Part shown: in pieces, positions 32,787-40,246 of the stretch
Layout of the letters: every line of letters begins with the position of its first letter
Position numbering within the stretch: position 1 is the first letter of the stretch
Assembly (NCBI RefSeq): GCF_900107105.1
Contig: NZ_FNOT01000006.1
Coordinates: 248,001 to 312,000 of the forward strand
From: Geodermatophilus africanus
GTDB taxonomy: Bacteria; Actinomycetota; Actinomycetes; Mycobacteriales; Geodermatophilaceae
Reading direction: 5' to 3'
Length of the DNA: 64,000 nucleotides
Translations under genes and position numbers: made by a program
Notes under the pieces: generated by a model
Seen by the model: the letters and a program-made list of their open reading frames with translations, nothing else
Told to the model about the DNA's origin: nothing
The model's database searches: none

Positions 32787-32993
32787 ATGACCTCGCCCGC
32801 CCGCCTCCCGCTCCGTCGCGACACGAGCCACCGGGTGGTCGCGGGCGTCTGTGCGGGGATCGCCCGGCGCTACGGCATCTCGCGGAGCGGCCTGCGCCTG
32901 GCGTTCGTGCTCTCGTGCATCCTGCCCGGCCCGCAGGTCGTCGCATACCTGCTGCTGTGGATCGTGATCCCGGCGGACACCCGGGGCCGGTGA
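32787..32993 (+). CDS. PspC domain-containing membrane protein
   Basis: The 68-residue protein has a basic N-terminus RLPLRRDTSHRVVAGVCAGI and one membrane helix LRLAFVLSCILPGPQVVAYL, ending with VIPADTRGR. This is a minimal PspC domain. PspC proteins take part in envelope stress signalling; stand-alone copies in actinobacteria have no defined partner. It faces the DUF2516 gene tail to tail with 13 bases between stops. Confidence 0.9.
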   Translation: MTSPARLPLRRDTSHRVVAGVCAGIARRYGISRSGLRLAFVLSCILPGPQVVAYLLLWIVIPADTRGR

Positions 32994-33006
32994 CCGCCGG
33001 GGCGGC

Positions 33007-33294
33007 TCACCAGTTGCTGCCACCCCTGCTCAGCCCACGGACGGCGGGCCGGACGTCGACGAGGTAGACGATGGTGGCGATCACGGCCGGGAGTCCGAGG
33101 AAGCTCATCGGGCCCATCAGCAGGACGACCAGCAGCGACAGGCCGAGGATGGCCGCCCAGCCGGGCTTGGTCAGCTTGCCCGCCGCGACGTAGCCGGCCC
33201 CCGGCCGGAGCAGCGCGTCGACGAGAGCCCACGCGGTGACTGCCAGAGCCGCGAAGAAGAGCACGTCGTAGACGAGACCCTGGAAGCTCAGCAT
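33007..33294 (-). CDS. DUF2516 family membrane protein
   Basis: The 95-residue protein has two to three membrane helices (LVYDVLFFAALAVTAWALVD, AAILGLSLLVVLLMGPM and LPAVIATIVYLVDVRPAV). This is the DUF2516 pattern, corresponding to Rv0476 beside hbhA. ATG 33294 has TACCCT seven bases upstream, so a separate leaderless transcript is likely even though hbhA lies just upstream in the same direction. No function established. Confidence 0.88.
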   Translation of the reverse strand: MLSFQGLVYDVLFFAALAVTAWALVDALLRPGAGYVAAGKLTKPGWAAILGLSLLVVLLMGPMSFLGLPAVIATIVYLVDVRPAVRGLSRGGSNW

Positions 33295-33301
33295 GCCCGG
33301 C

Positions 33302-33307
33302 AGGGTA
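33302..33307 (-). promoter_or_regulatory. -10 element of the DUF2516 gene
   Basis: TACCCT on the minus strand, seven bases from ATG 33294. Confidence 0.5.
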
Positions 33308-33366
33308 CCCGCCGGGCGGCGTCCGGCCGCGGTGCGACGACCCCTCCAGGGGGAGTCCGGACGCGG

Positions 33367-33404
33367 CAGGGCCCCGGAGCGCGGTGTGCGGCTCCGGGGC
33401 CCTG
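33367..33404 (-). terminator. Terminator of the XRE-hbhA operon
   Basis: CAGGGCCCCGGAGC (33367-33380) and GCTCCGGGGCCCTG (33391-33404) form a perfect 14-bp stem with a ten-base loop, downstream of the hbhA-like gene and before the DUF2516 promoter. Confidence 0.75.
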
Positions 33405-33447
33405 GGACCGGGCGGCCTCCCTGCGAGGCCTGGTGACGTGCTGGAAC

Positions 33448-33503
33448 GGCCCCCGTCCAGGGGCCCACCCCGAGCCTGCCGAGGGTGGGGAGGACGGGGG
33501 TCC
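33448..33503. repeat. Family A palindrome directly after the hbhA-like gene
   Basis: GGCCCCCGTCC (33448-33458) pairs with GGACGGGGGTCC (33492-33503), inner arms CCCACCC/GGGTGGG, apex CGAGCCTGCCGAG. The right arm ends four bases from the hbhA stop. Confidence 0.75.
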
Positions 33504-33507
33504 TTCC

Positions 33508-34245
33508 TCAGTCGCGCTTGGCGGTGCGCGCGCGGGTGACCCGGGCGGAGGTGCCGGCCGGAGCCGACTTCCGCGCCGCGGAGGTCGTCTTGGCCGGGGC
33601 GCGCTTGCGGGCCGGCTTCGGGGCCTCGGGCTGCTCGGCCGACTCCAGGGTGGCCTTCGCCGACTCGGCGACCTCGTGCGTGGCCTCCTCGGCGGAGTCG
33701 ATGGCCTTCTCGGCCTTCGCCGCGGTCTTCTGCGCGATCGAGGTGACCTCGTTGGACGCCTCGGCGACGGTCTCGGCCGTCTCCTCGAGCACCTCCTCGA
33801 GGGCGTCCTCGACCGCGTCCACCGCACGCTCGGCGCGGAAGACGACCTTGCGGACGGCGGGCTGGCGACGCAGCTCCTCGACGACCTCGGCGCCGCGGAC
33901 GGCGAGGGTCTCGATGGTGGCGACCGTCTGCGTGCGGGCGGTGCTCACCAGGCCGGCCACCGTGCTCACCACGGCGTCGGGGCGGACGGCGGAGGCGACG
34001 TGCTGGGCCGACGTGCGCGCGGTCCGGACGGCCTCCTCGGCGCGGGTGCGGGCCTCCTTGGCGGCGAGGTCGACCTGCACCTGGGCCTCACCGGGCAGCG
34101 CCTCGGCGCGCGAGCGCAGCGTGCCGACCACGGCGCGGGCGCGCTCGACGGCCAGGTCACCGGCGCCGACGGCGGCCAGCAGGACCTGCTTGTTCTGGAC
34201 GGCGACGGTCTCGCCGTACTTCTTCAACGTGTCGGTGGCGGTCAT
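33508..34245 (-). CDS. HbhA-like (heparin-binding haemagglutinin homologue) coiled-coil protein
   Basis: Of 245 residues, about 190 are Ala/Glu/Val-rich amphipathic helix (for example ARAVVGTLRSRAEALPGEAQ and VDAVEDALEEVLEETAETVA), followed by a Lys/Pro/Ala-rich tail (PKPARKRAPAKTTSAARKSA). This is the layout of mycobacterial HbhA, a surface adhesin and lipid-associated coiled coil with a Lys-rich C-terminus, and the neighbours Rv0474 and Rv0476 are conserved. There is no signal peptide. In a soil organism a structural or membrane-stress role is more likely than host binding. Confidence 0.82.
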   Translation of the reverse strand: MTATDTLKKYGETVAVQNKQVLLAAVGAGDLAVERARAVVGTLRSRAEALPGEAQVQVDLAAKEARTRAEEAVRTARTSAQHVASAVRPDAVVSTVAGLVSTARTQTVATIETLAVRGAEVVEELRRQPAVRKVVFRAERAVDAVEDALEEVLEETAETVAEASNEVTSIAQKTAAKAEKAIDSAEEATHEVAESAKATLESAEQPEAPKPARKRAPAKTTSAARKSAPAGTSARVTRARTAKRD

Positions 34246-34748
34246 GCCGACTCCTTCGTGGGGCGGGGCGGGGTGGGGGTCTTCGGTGCGGCCGGGTCGC
34301 TCGCGACGTGCTCTCGGACGTAGGTCTCGTAGAGCTCGAGCAGGACCGCCTTGTGGCGCTCGGACAGCGACGGGTCGGCGCGGATAGCCGCCACGGTGTC
34401 CGGGTTGCCGGTGCGGCGGTCGAGGATGCCGGCCTGCTCGTACAGCGTCTCTGCCGAGATCTTCAGGCCTCTCGCGATCGAGGCCAGGATCTCCGCGGAC
34501 GGCTTGCGCAGTCCCCGTTCCACCTGGGACAGGTACGGATTGCTCACGCCGGCCACGCGGGCGAGCTCCCGGAGGGACACACGGGCGGCGTTGCGCTGCT
34601 CCCGGATGAAATCCCCGACCTGGGACCCGGTCGCCGAGACCTTGGAGCGCTCGGCGGCGACGGTCTCCGCGACGCTGCCCGCGAGCTGGTCCACCTTCTC
34701 GCGGACGCTGGTCACCTGCTCGCGGACGAATTCGCCGGGGATCTGCAC
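34242..34748 (-). CDS. XRE family transcriptional regulator (Rv0474-like)
   Basis: The 168-residue protein has an N-terminal helical stretch VREQVTSVREKVDQLAGSVA, an XRE helix-turn-helix at about 48-105 (VSLRELARVAGVSNPYLSQV then ERGLRKPSAEILASIARGLK), and a C-terminal part with LSERHKAVLLELYETYVRE. It overlaps the hbhA-like gene by four bases (ATGA) and probably regulates the pair. TAGCGT six bases before GTG 34748 marks a leaderless promoter. The region around 34771-34800 has GCTAGCTCTTGCAAG and AGAGCTAGC, an inverted repeat that could be its operator. Confidence 0.9.
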   Translation of the reverse strand: MQIPGEFVREQVTSVREKVDQLAGSVAETVAAERSKVSATGSQVGDFIREQRNAARVSLRELARVAGVSNPYLSQVERGLRKPSAEILASIARGLKISAETLYEQAGILDRRTGNPDTVAAIRADPSLSERHKAVLLELYETYVREHVASDPAAPKTPTPPRPTKESA

Positions 34749-34754
34749 GCTCTC

Positions 34755-34760
34755 ACGCTA
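34755..34760 (-). promoter_or_regulatory. -10 element of the XRE-hbhA operon
   Basis: TAGCGT on the minus strand, six bases from GTG 34748. The inverted repeat GCTAGCTCT/AGAGCTAGC (34771-34797) lies about where -35 contacts would be. Confidence 0.5.
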
Positions 34761-34835
34761 GGCTCGAGTGCTAGCTCTTGCAAGCGGTAGAGCTAGCACC
34801 TGGGCGTGAGACGCCTCACACCCGGCGTGTCGCCG

Positions 34836-35873
34836 TCAGCCGGTCAGCGCCGCGGCGGCCCGGACCTCGCCGACCACGCCGTCCCCACCAGGGACGGGCG
34901 GCTGCGACCAGGGGGCCAGCTGCCCGGCGGGGACGCCGAGCCGGCGCAGCCCGGCGCACAGGGCGGGTGCGCGGCCGCGGTCCCCGCCGTCGTCGAGCTT
35001 GAGGGCGACCGCGCCGCGACCGGGCAGCGCCGCCACGTGCACGCCGTCCGCGCCGCCCTTGGCCAGCAGGCCGTCGACGGCCTGCATCAGCTCGGTGTCG
35101 TCCCGGCCGGTCCCTGCGACGAACCAGGGGTGCGCCCGCATGGCGTCGGCGACCGACCGCTCGGTCGTGCCGGCCGCCGCCTCGACCAGGGAGGCGACGC
35201 CCCGGGCCAGGCCGGTCAGCGGCAGCCCGTGCTGCGGGGCGCCGCAGCCGTCGACGACGACGGCGGCGACCGGCGTGCCCGCGGCCTCCCCGAGCCGCGC
35301 CTCGATCGCCTGCTGCAGCGGGTGCTCGCGCTCGAGGTAGCCGTCGGTGGGCCAGCCGGCGGCGACACACGCCGAGAGCATCGCCGCGTGCTTGCCCGAG
35401 CAGTTCATCGCCAGCCGCTCCGGCTCCCGGCCGGCGGCCAGCCAGGTCGCGAAGGTGGAGTCGTGGATCGGCAGCGCCGGCGGGCAGCCGAGGTCGTCGG
35501 GTGAGAGGCCGGCGGCGGCGAGCATGCCGGCGACCAGCTCGCGGTGGCCGTCCTCGCCGGAGTGCGAGCCGGCACCGATGGCCAGCTCCTCCCCCGTGCG
35601 CGGCGCCCACCCGGCGGCCAGCAGGGCGGTCGCCTGCACCGGCTTGTTCGCCGAGCGCGGCAGCACCGGCCGCTCGACGTCCCCCACGGCCTGCAGCACC
35701 CCGCCGTCCGGACCGACGACGACCAGGGCGCCGCGGTGCACCGACTCCAGGAAGCCCGAGCGCCACACCTCGACCAGCACCGGGTTCTCCGGCCACGGTG
35801 ACGCACTGGAACGGCCACCCTCCAGGGTCCCGCGCCGAGCCTGCGAGGCATGGGGGGGAGGGTGGTCCGTCAC
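34836..35873 (-). CDS. L-asparaginase (asparaginase II family)
   Basis: The enzyme would hydrolyse asparagine to aspartate and ammonia. It belongs to the thermolabile, serine-hydrolase-like asparaginase II group: VEVWRSGFLESVHRGALVVV, the SANKPVQATALL Ser-x-x-Lys-type motif, GAGSHSGEDGH, MNCSGKHAAML and VDGCGAPQHGLPL. Homology begins at PENPVLVEVWRSGF. From GTG 35873 (GTGA overlap with the rsiG stop) the first 30 residues come from a family A repeat. GTG 35780 is in frame but would cut into the conserved start. Length from 35873 is 345 residues. Confidence 0.88.
   Translation of the reverse strand: MTDHPPPHASQARRGTLEGGRSSASPWPENPVLVEVWRSGFLESVHRGALVVVGPDGGVLQAVGDVERPVLPRSANKPVQATALLAAGWAPRTGEELAIGAGSHSGEDGHRELVAGMLAAAGLSPDDLGCPPALPIHDSTFATWLAAGREPERLAMNCSGKHAAMLSACVAAGWPTDGYLEREHPLQQAIEARLGEAAGTPVAAVVVDGCGAPQHGLPLTGLARGVASLVEAAAGTTERSVADAMRAHPWFVAGTGRDDTELMQAVDGLLAKGGADGVHVAALPGRGAVALKLDDGGDRGRAPALCAGLRRLGVPAGQLAPWSQPPVPGGDGVVGEVRAAAALTG
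35813..35868. repeat. Family A palindrome inside the asparaginase 5' coding region
   Basis: GGCCACCCTCC (35813-35823) pairs with GGAGGGTGGTCC (35857-35868), apex CGAGCCTGCGAGG. The element stays open in the asparaginase frame and would add a basic N-terminal tail. Confidence 0.7.
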
Positions 35874-36427
35874 CGGCCCTCGTCGGCGAGCAGCGCCGCG
35901 ACGTCGGCCTCGCCGTTGCGGTACCGGCGGCCGAGCTCGGCGGCCAGCCCGTCCATGGCCTGCTGCACGCCGCGGCGCCGCTCCGACAGCGACCCCTCGG
36001 CCGCGGCCAGCGCTCGGGCGGCCCGCTCCAGCTCGGCGTCGGACAGCTCGGGGACCGCGGACAGGTCCACCCCGCGGGTCAGCGACTTGACCCAGGTCTC
36101 GTACTCCTCGGGCGCGGCCGGCTGCACCGTCTGGTGGCGGCCCAGGCCGTGGGCCGGACCGCGACCCTTCTCGGAGAGGATCTCCGGCAGCAGGTCGACG
36201 AGCGAACGGCCGTCGTGCTCGGCGCGGCGCTGCAGCTCGCGGCGCACGATGTCCAGCCGGCCCTGCAGCAGCCGGCGGGTGTAGGAGAGGTTGACCTCCT
36301 CCTGCTCGGCCTGGCGGCGCAGCCGCCGGACGTCGGCCATCGGCCGCTGCACGGCGGCCTCGAGGAAGCCGGGGTCGAGCAGCGCATCGACGGCGGGACC
36401 GCCGGCGCGGGTCGGTTCGGGGGTCAC
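35870..36427 (-). CDS. rsiG: RsiG/AmfC-like c-di-GMP-binding anti-sigma factor
   Basis: The 185-residue helical protein carries two copies of the E-x3-S-x2-R-x3-Q-x3-D signature by which Streptomyces RsiG binds c-di-GMP: EVNLSYTRRLLQGRLD near residue 44 and EGSLSERRRGVQQAMD near 143. RsiG sequesters the sigma factor WhiG when loaded with c-di-GMP, and was earlier called AmfC, an aerial mycelium factor. Both motifs are complete, so ligand binding is expected. WhiG is not in the window. The asparaginase start overlaps the stop. Confidence 0.87.
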   Translation of the reverse strand: MTPEPTRAGGPAVDALLDPGFLEAAVQRPMADVRRLRRQAEQEEVNLSYTRRLLQGRLDIVRRELQRRAEHDGRSLVDLLPEILSEKGRGPAHGLGRHQTVQPAAPEEYETWVKSLTRGVDLSAVPELSDAELERAARALAAAEGSLSERRRGVQQAMDGLAAELGRRYRNGEADVAALLADEGR

Positions 36428-36455
36428 GGTCGGGCCTCTCCGCAGGGTCGAGCGG

Positions 36456-37562
36456 TCACCGGGGGATGGTCCCAGATCGCACGGCCTGGACCCGTTCCCG
36501 CGCCGCAGCGACCGTGTCGTCGACCGTGGCCGGCGCGTCGTCGGGGTCGATCGCGGCCCGGGCGCCGGCCACGGTCAGCTCGGCGTCCATCGCGACCGAC
36601 TGCTTCACCAGCGCCAGCGCGACGACGCCGAGCTCGTGGTGGCGGACGACGGAACCGACCCGGCCGACGTCGCGCGCGCCGAGCTGCACCGGCGTCCCGG
36701 CCTCCGGCAGCTGCTCGGCCAGCCCGTCGAGGTGCAGCAGCACCAGCCGCCGCGGCGGGCGGCCGAGGTTGTGCACCCGGGCCACGGTTTCCTGCCCGCG
36801 GTAGCAGCCCTTGGCCAGGTGGACGGCGCTGGCCAGCCAACCGGTCTCGTTGGGGATGGTGCGGTGGTCGGTGTCGACCCCCAGCCGCGGACGGCGGGCC
36901 TCGACCCGCAGCGCCTCGTGGGCGTCCACCCCGGCGGTCGCGGCGCCGGCGGCCAGCAGCGCGTCAGCGCGAGCGGCCAGCTCGCCGCGGGGCACCAGCA
37001 GGTCGACGACGGGCGCACCGTCCCCGACCGGTGGCATCCGGCGCACCCACCCGCCGCCGTCCAGGGCGAGCACCGCGTACGGCCCGTCGGGCACCGGCAC
37101 GCCTGCGGCGGCGAGCACCGCGTCGCCGCGCGGGCCGACCAGCGACAGCAGCGCCCAGGCGTCGGTGACCAGCGCCGGCTCGACGCGCAACATGAAGCGC
37201 ATCCGCTCCAGGTACACCTGCAACGCCGGGCCGGTGCCCGGCTCGACGTCCACCCACGTGGTGCCGGCCAGCTCGGCGAGGACGAGGTGGTGCTCGACGT
37301 GGCCGTTCGGGGAGAGCTCGAGGGCCTCTGCACCCGTGCCGTCGCCGAGCTGCTCGAGGTGCTGGGTGAGCAGGCTGTGCAGCCAGGTCAGCCGGTCGGC
37401 ACCGGGGACGACCAGCACGTCGCGGTCGCTGCGGTCCACCAGGCCGGCGCCCTCGGCGAGCTCGCGCTGCTCGCGCAGCGGGCTGCCGTAGTGCGCGGGG
37501 ACGGACCCCTCCTCCACCGGGACGGCGCCGGGGCGGGCGAGCAGGGGGCTGGGGGTGGACAT
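36456..37562 (-). CDS. ygfZ: Folate-binding protein YgfZ (Fe-S cluster repair/assembly)
   Basis: The 368-residue GcvT-like protein has the YgfZ hallmark KGCYRGQETVARVHNLGRPP near residue 245, with the reactive Cys. Other family segments are LTWLHSLLTQHL, LSPNGHVEHHLVL and EALRVEARRPRLGVDTDHRT followed by IPNE. YgfZ uses folate to maintain some iron-sulfur enzymes. ATG 37562 overlaps the stop of the fur-family gene by one base (TGATG), implying coupling to a metal-responsive regulator. Confidence 0.93.
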   Translation of the reverse strand: MSTPSPLLARPGAVPVEEGSVPAHYGSPLREQRELAEGAGLVDRSDRDVLVVPGADRLTWLHSLLTQHLEQLGDGTGAEALELSPNGHVEHHLVLAELAGTTWVDVEPGTGPALQVYLERMRFMLRVEPALVTDAWALLSLVGPRGDAVLAAAGVPVPDGPYAVLALDGGGWVRRMPPVGDGAPVVDLLVPRGELAARADALLAAGAATAGVDAHEALRVEARRPRLGVDTDHRTIPNETGWLASAVHLAKGCYRGQETVARVHNLGRPPRRLVLLHLDGLAEQLPEAGTPVQLGARDVGRVGSVVRHHELGVVALALVKQSVAMDAELTVAGARAAIDPDDAPATVDDTVAAARERVQAVRSGTIPR

Positions 37563-38026
37563 CAGGACTCCGATCCGGCTCGTTCGCGGCACGCGCGGCA
37601 CGTCCCCGACAGCGCGACGTGCCCCACGTCCAGCTGGAAACCGAGGTCGGCCGCCAGACGTTCCGCGGCGCCGTCGAGCAGGGCGGGGTCGACCGAGGAG
37701 ATCTCGCCGCAGCCGGCGCACACGACGTGCAGGTGCGGGTGCTCGGCGGCGTGGTAGACCGGCGCACCCTTGCCGAGGTGGGTGTGCCACACCAGCCCGA
37801 GCCGCTCGAGCAGCTCGAGGTTGCGGTAGACGGTCGAGGTATCCGGGGCCGCGCCGCCCGGACCGGCCTCCTCGCGCAGCTGGCTGGCGATCTCCTCCGG
37901 GGTGGCGTGCTCCAGGGCGGCGACCGCGGCGAGCACCCGCTGGCGCTGGGTGGTCAGCCGCAGCCCGCGGGCACGCAGCCGCTCGGCCAGCGGCGCGGCG
38001 TCGGAGGGCGGGTGCGGGTGCGGCAC
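37562..38026 (-). CDS. Fur family metalloregulator
   Basis: The 154-residue repressor has an N-terminal winged helix (LRLTTQRQRVLAAVAALEHA, TSTVYRNLELLERLGLV) and a C-terminal metal domain with HPHLHVVCAGCGEI and CRACRE, so both structural zinc Cys pairs are present. The nearest actinobacterial types are the Nur/Zur-like branch. The YgfZ-neighbouring Fur protein in Streptomyces is, as I recall, the nickel regulator Nur, but metal identity is not proved here. TAGGCT seven bases before GTG 38026 suggests a leaderless start. It is coupled to ygfZ. Confidence 0.9.
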   Translation of the reverse strand: MPHPHPPSDAAPLAERLRARGLRLTTQRQRVLAAVAALEHATPEEIASQLREEAGPGGAAPDTSTVYRNLELLERLGLVWHTHLGKGAPVYHAAEHPHLHVVCAGCGEISSVDPALLDGAAERLAADLGFQLDVGHVALSGTCRACRERAGSES

Positions 38027-38033
38027 GCCGTCG

Positions 38034-38039
38034 AGCCTA
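38034..38039 (-). promoter_or_regulatory. -10 element of fur-ygfZ
   Basis: TAGGCT on the minus strand, seven bases from GTG 38026. It overlaps the stop codon of the DUF4392 gene upstream. Confidence 0.5.
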
Positions 38040-38924
38040 GGCCGCCGCCCGCGCCCTGAGATCGGCCAGCAGGTCGGCGTACCCGGCCACCGGGACGCCG
38101 TCCACGCTGCGCCCCGGGACCCCGGTGACGCCGTCGATCGCGCCGGCCGCGGTGGCGGCGTCGAGCAGCCGGGCGTCGACCTGCGGCTCGAGCAGTTCGG
38201 CGAGGGCGTCGCGCCGCCCGAGGACCAGCCGGGCGAGCGCGGCGACCAGCCCGGAGCAGCCCCAGTTGGACGTGCCCGCGACGACGAGGGCGTCCACGGG
38301 CACCCGGCAGGCGATCCGGTCCCCGTGCGCGACGCAGGCGGCGACGACGTCGGCCGGCACGTTGCCCATGCCGATCTCGTTGCCGCCGTCGCCCACGGCC
38401 CCGGTGACCAGGCCGGGCAGCGTGAAGGCCGCGTGCAGCGGCGCGGTCGAGTCCGTGACGTCGAACCCCCGCATGGTGCGCACCCGGCCGTCCACCGCCG
38501 GCCCCAGCCGCTCGACCGCGACCAGGTGGGAGAGCCCGAGGCCGGCGACGCACGCCCGCACCGCCGCCTCGTCCGCGGCCACCGGCAGCACCTCCGGGCG
38601 CCCGGCGCCGAGCACCTCCAGGCAGGCGCCGGTCACCTGCGCGCACGGCTCGTCGGTGAGCACCACCGGCTCCGCGCCGAGCACCGCCAGCGCGGCGGCG
38701 AGAACGGCGGTGCCCACGGGCCCGTCGGTCTCGGCCGCCGGCGCCGGGGCCCAGGCGATGTGCACGCCGGTGACCAGGCCGACCCGGCGCCCCGCGCGCC
38801 CCGCGGCGGCGAGCTCCCCGGCCAGCCGGGTGAACTGCCCGGTGACGGCGGCGGCCAGCCCGGTGACGTCACGGGCGCCGGGGCGCAGCAGCGCCCGTTC
38901 GAGGTCGGCGAGCGGGCCGCTCAC
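38037..38924 (-). CDS. DUF4392 protein, D-glutamate cyclase-like
   Basis: The 295-residue protein matches DUF4392: VGLVTGVHIAWAPAPAAETD, then EPVVLTDEPCAQV, the phosphate/carboxylate loop GAVGDGGNEIGMGNVP and VAGTSNWGCSGLVAAL. The mammalian homologue, D-glutamate cyclase, converts D-glutamate to 5-oxo-D-proline. It overlaps murL as GTGA, so the three genes murD2-murL-DUF4392 form one cassette centred on D-glutamate chemistry. A role in removing stray D-glutamate, or in handling an epimerisation by-product, is inference from this context. Confidence 0.85.
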   Translation of the reverse strand: MSGPLADLERALLRPGARDVTGLAAAVTGQFTRLAGELAAAGRAGRRVGLVTGVHIAWAPAPAAETDGPVGTAVLAAALAVLGAEPVVLTDEPCAQVTGACLEVLGAGRPEVLPVAADEAAVRACVAGLGLSHLVAVERLGPAVDGRVRTMRGFDVTDSTAPLHAAFTLPGLVTGAVGDGGNEIGMGNVPADVVAACVAHGDRIACRVPVDALVVAGTSNWGCSGLVAALARLVLGRRDALAELLEPQVDARLLDAATAAGAIDGVTGVPGRSVDGVPVAGYADLLADLRARAAA

Positions 38925-40246
38925 CGCACCGGCGGGCGGGCCTCCGCGAGCACCCGCTGCAGCGAGGCCAGGTAGCGGTCGGGCACCGAGTGCTCGCCGC
39001 GCGGCGGCAGGAAGCCCTCGACCGTGGCGCCGGTGACTCGGGCGAAGGACGCCGCCTCCTCCCCCAGCGCCCGGACGACGGTGTGCCCACCCCAGGCGGT
39101 GCTCCGCGCCAGGTGGGCCATCGCGGCGGCGCTCTCGGCCCGCTCCCCCACGCAGTCGAACGGCTTCTCGGTGGCCCACAGCCGCCGGAAACCGTCGACG
39201 AGGGAGAGGTCCGTGAGCGGGTCGCCGCCGAACACCTCCTGCGCCTCCTGCGGGGTCAGGAAGACCGCGAAGCAGAGGAAGGTGAACAGGCACTTGTCGC
39301 AGTGCAGGCACCAGCGCTGGGTGGCCTCGCCGCCCATGTGCGCCTGCGTGTAGCTGCGGTTGCAGCTGAGGATCTCGCCGCGCAGGTCCGGCAGGTTCGC
39401 GACCGCAGCCACCGTGGCCAGCTCCGAGAGCTGCCGGGTGAGGCTGAAGTAGCCGACGCCCACCTCGGCGGCGGCCGCGGCGAAGAGCCGCTCGAATTCG
39501 TAGGACTTCGAGTACTGGTGGTTCACCCGGGCGCCGTTGACCGTCAGCGTCTCCTCGTCGGCCGAGCGCTCGTTGGCGAACACCACCGGGTCGAACCCGC
39601 CGAGGACGGCGACCAGCGTCGAGATCGCCGAGTTGATCGCGGTGACCGGCACGTGCCCGTTCCGGCCCCCGGCCCTGGTGCGCTCGCCCAGCAGCGGGTC
39701 CAGCCGGCGCCGGACGCCGATCAGCGGCACCCCCGCGGCGCGCGCCACGTCGCGCTGGGCGTCGGTCGGGTTGACCGCGAGCGCGGTGGCCGGGGTGACG
39801 ACGACGAGCGCCAGGGCGGAGTCCTTGCCGCCGCCGACCGGCAGCAGCGCCTCGCGCCCGCCGCCATCCGCCGGCGCGGGGAGCTCGTCGGTCAGCTCCA
39901 GGTCGAAGGCGACCACATGCGGCACCGGCAGCCGGTTGACCGCGGCGAACTCGCCCAGCCCGTGCGTGTACGCGGCCTCGGCGACGGCGGCCTGCGCCTT
40001 CGTGACCGGCCCCTCCACGACGACCCGGCCGGGCGCGCGCAGCTTGTAGTAGCTGGTGCCCATGACGAGGTGGACCAGGTCGAGCGCCACGTCCACCCGC
40101 GCCGGGTCGGCACCGCCGAGCAGGTCCGTGTCCAGGGTGAGCCGCTCGGTGAACTCGTCGCCGGCCAGCCGGTAGGTGAAGGCGGCCTCGCCGGTGGCGG
40201 GGTCGAGCGAGCGGCCGGCGACGACGAAGGCGTCCTGCTCAGACAC
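38921..40246 (-). CDS. murL: UDP-MurNAc-L-Ala-L-Glu epimerase
   Basis: MurL epimerises the terminal L-Glu of UDP-MurNAc-L-Ala-L-Glu to D-Glu, an ATP-dependent alternative to glutamate racemase discovered in Xanthomonas and noted in some actinobacteria. The 441-residue protein has the ATP-pyrophosphatase-like LLPVGGGKDSALALVV, FANERSADEETL, HQYSKSYEFERLF, and the cysteine segment RWCLHCDKCLFTFLCF. GTG 40246 has GGAG six bases upstream and overlaps the murD2 stop by eight bases. The gene order with murD2 makes the assignment firm. No racemase gene lies in the window. Confidence 0.88.
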   Translation of the reverse strand: MSEQDAFVVAGRSLDPATGEAAFTYRLAGDEFTERLTLDTDLLGGADPARVDVALDLVHLVMGTSYYKLRAPGRVVVEGPVTKAQAAVAEAAYTHGLGEFAAVNRLPVPHVVAFDLELTDELPAPADGGGREALLPVGGGKDSALALVVVTPATALAVNPTDAQRDVARAAGVPLIGVRRRLDPLLGERTRAGGRNGHVPVTAINSAISTLVAVLGGFDPVVFANERSADEETLTVNGARVNHQYSKSYEFERLFAAAAAEVGVGYFSLTRQLSELATVAAVANLPDLRGEILSCNRSYTQAHMGGEATQRWCLHCDKCLFTFLCFAVFLTPQEAQEVFGGDPLTDLSLVDGFRRLWATEKPFDCVGERAESAAAMAHLARSTAWGGHTVVRALGEEAASFARVTGATVEGFLPPRGEHSVPDRYLASLQRVLAEARPPVR

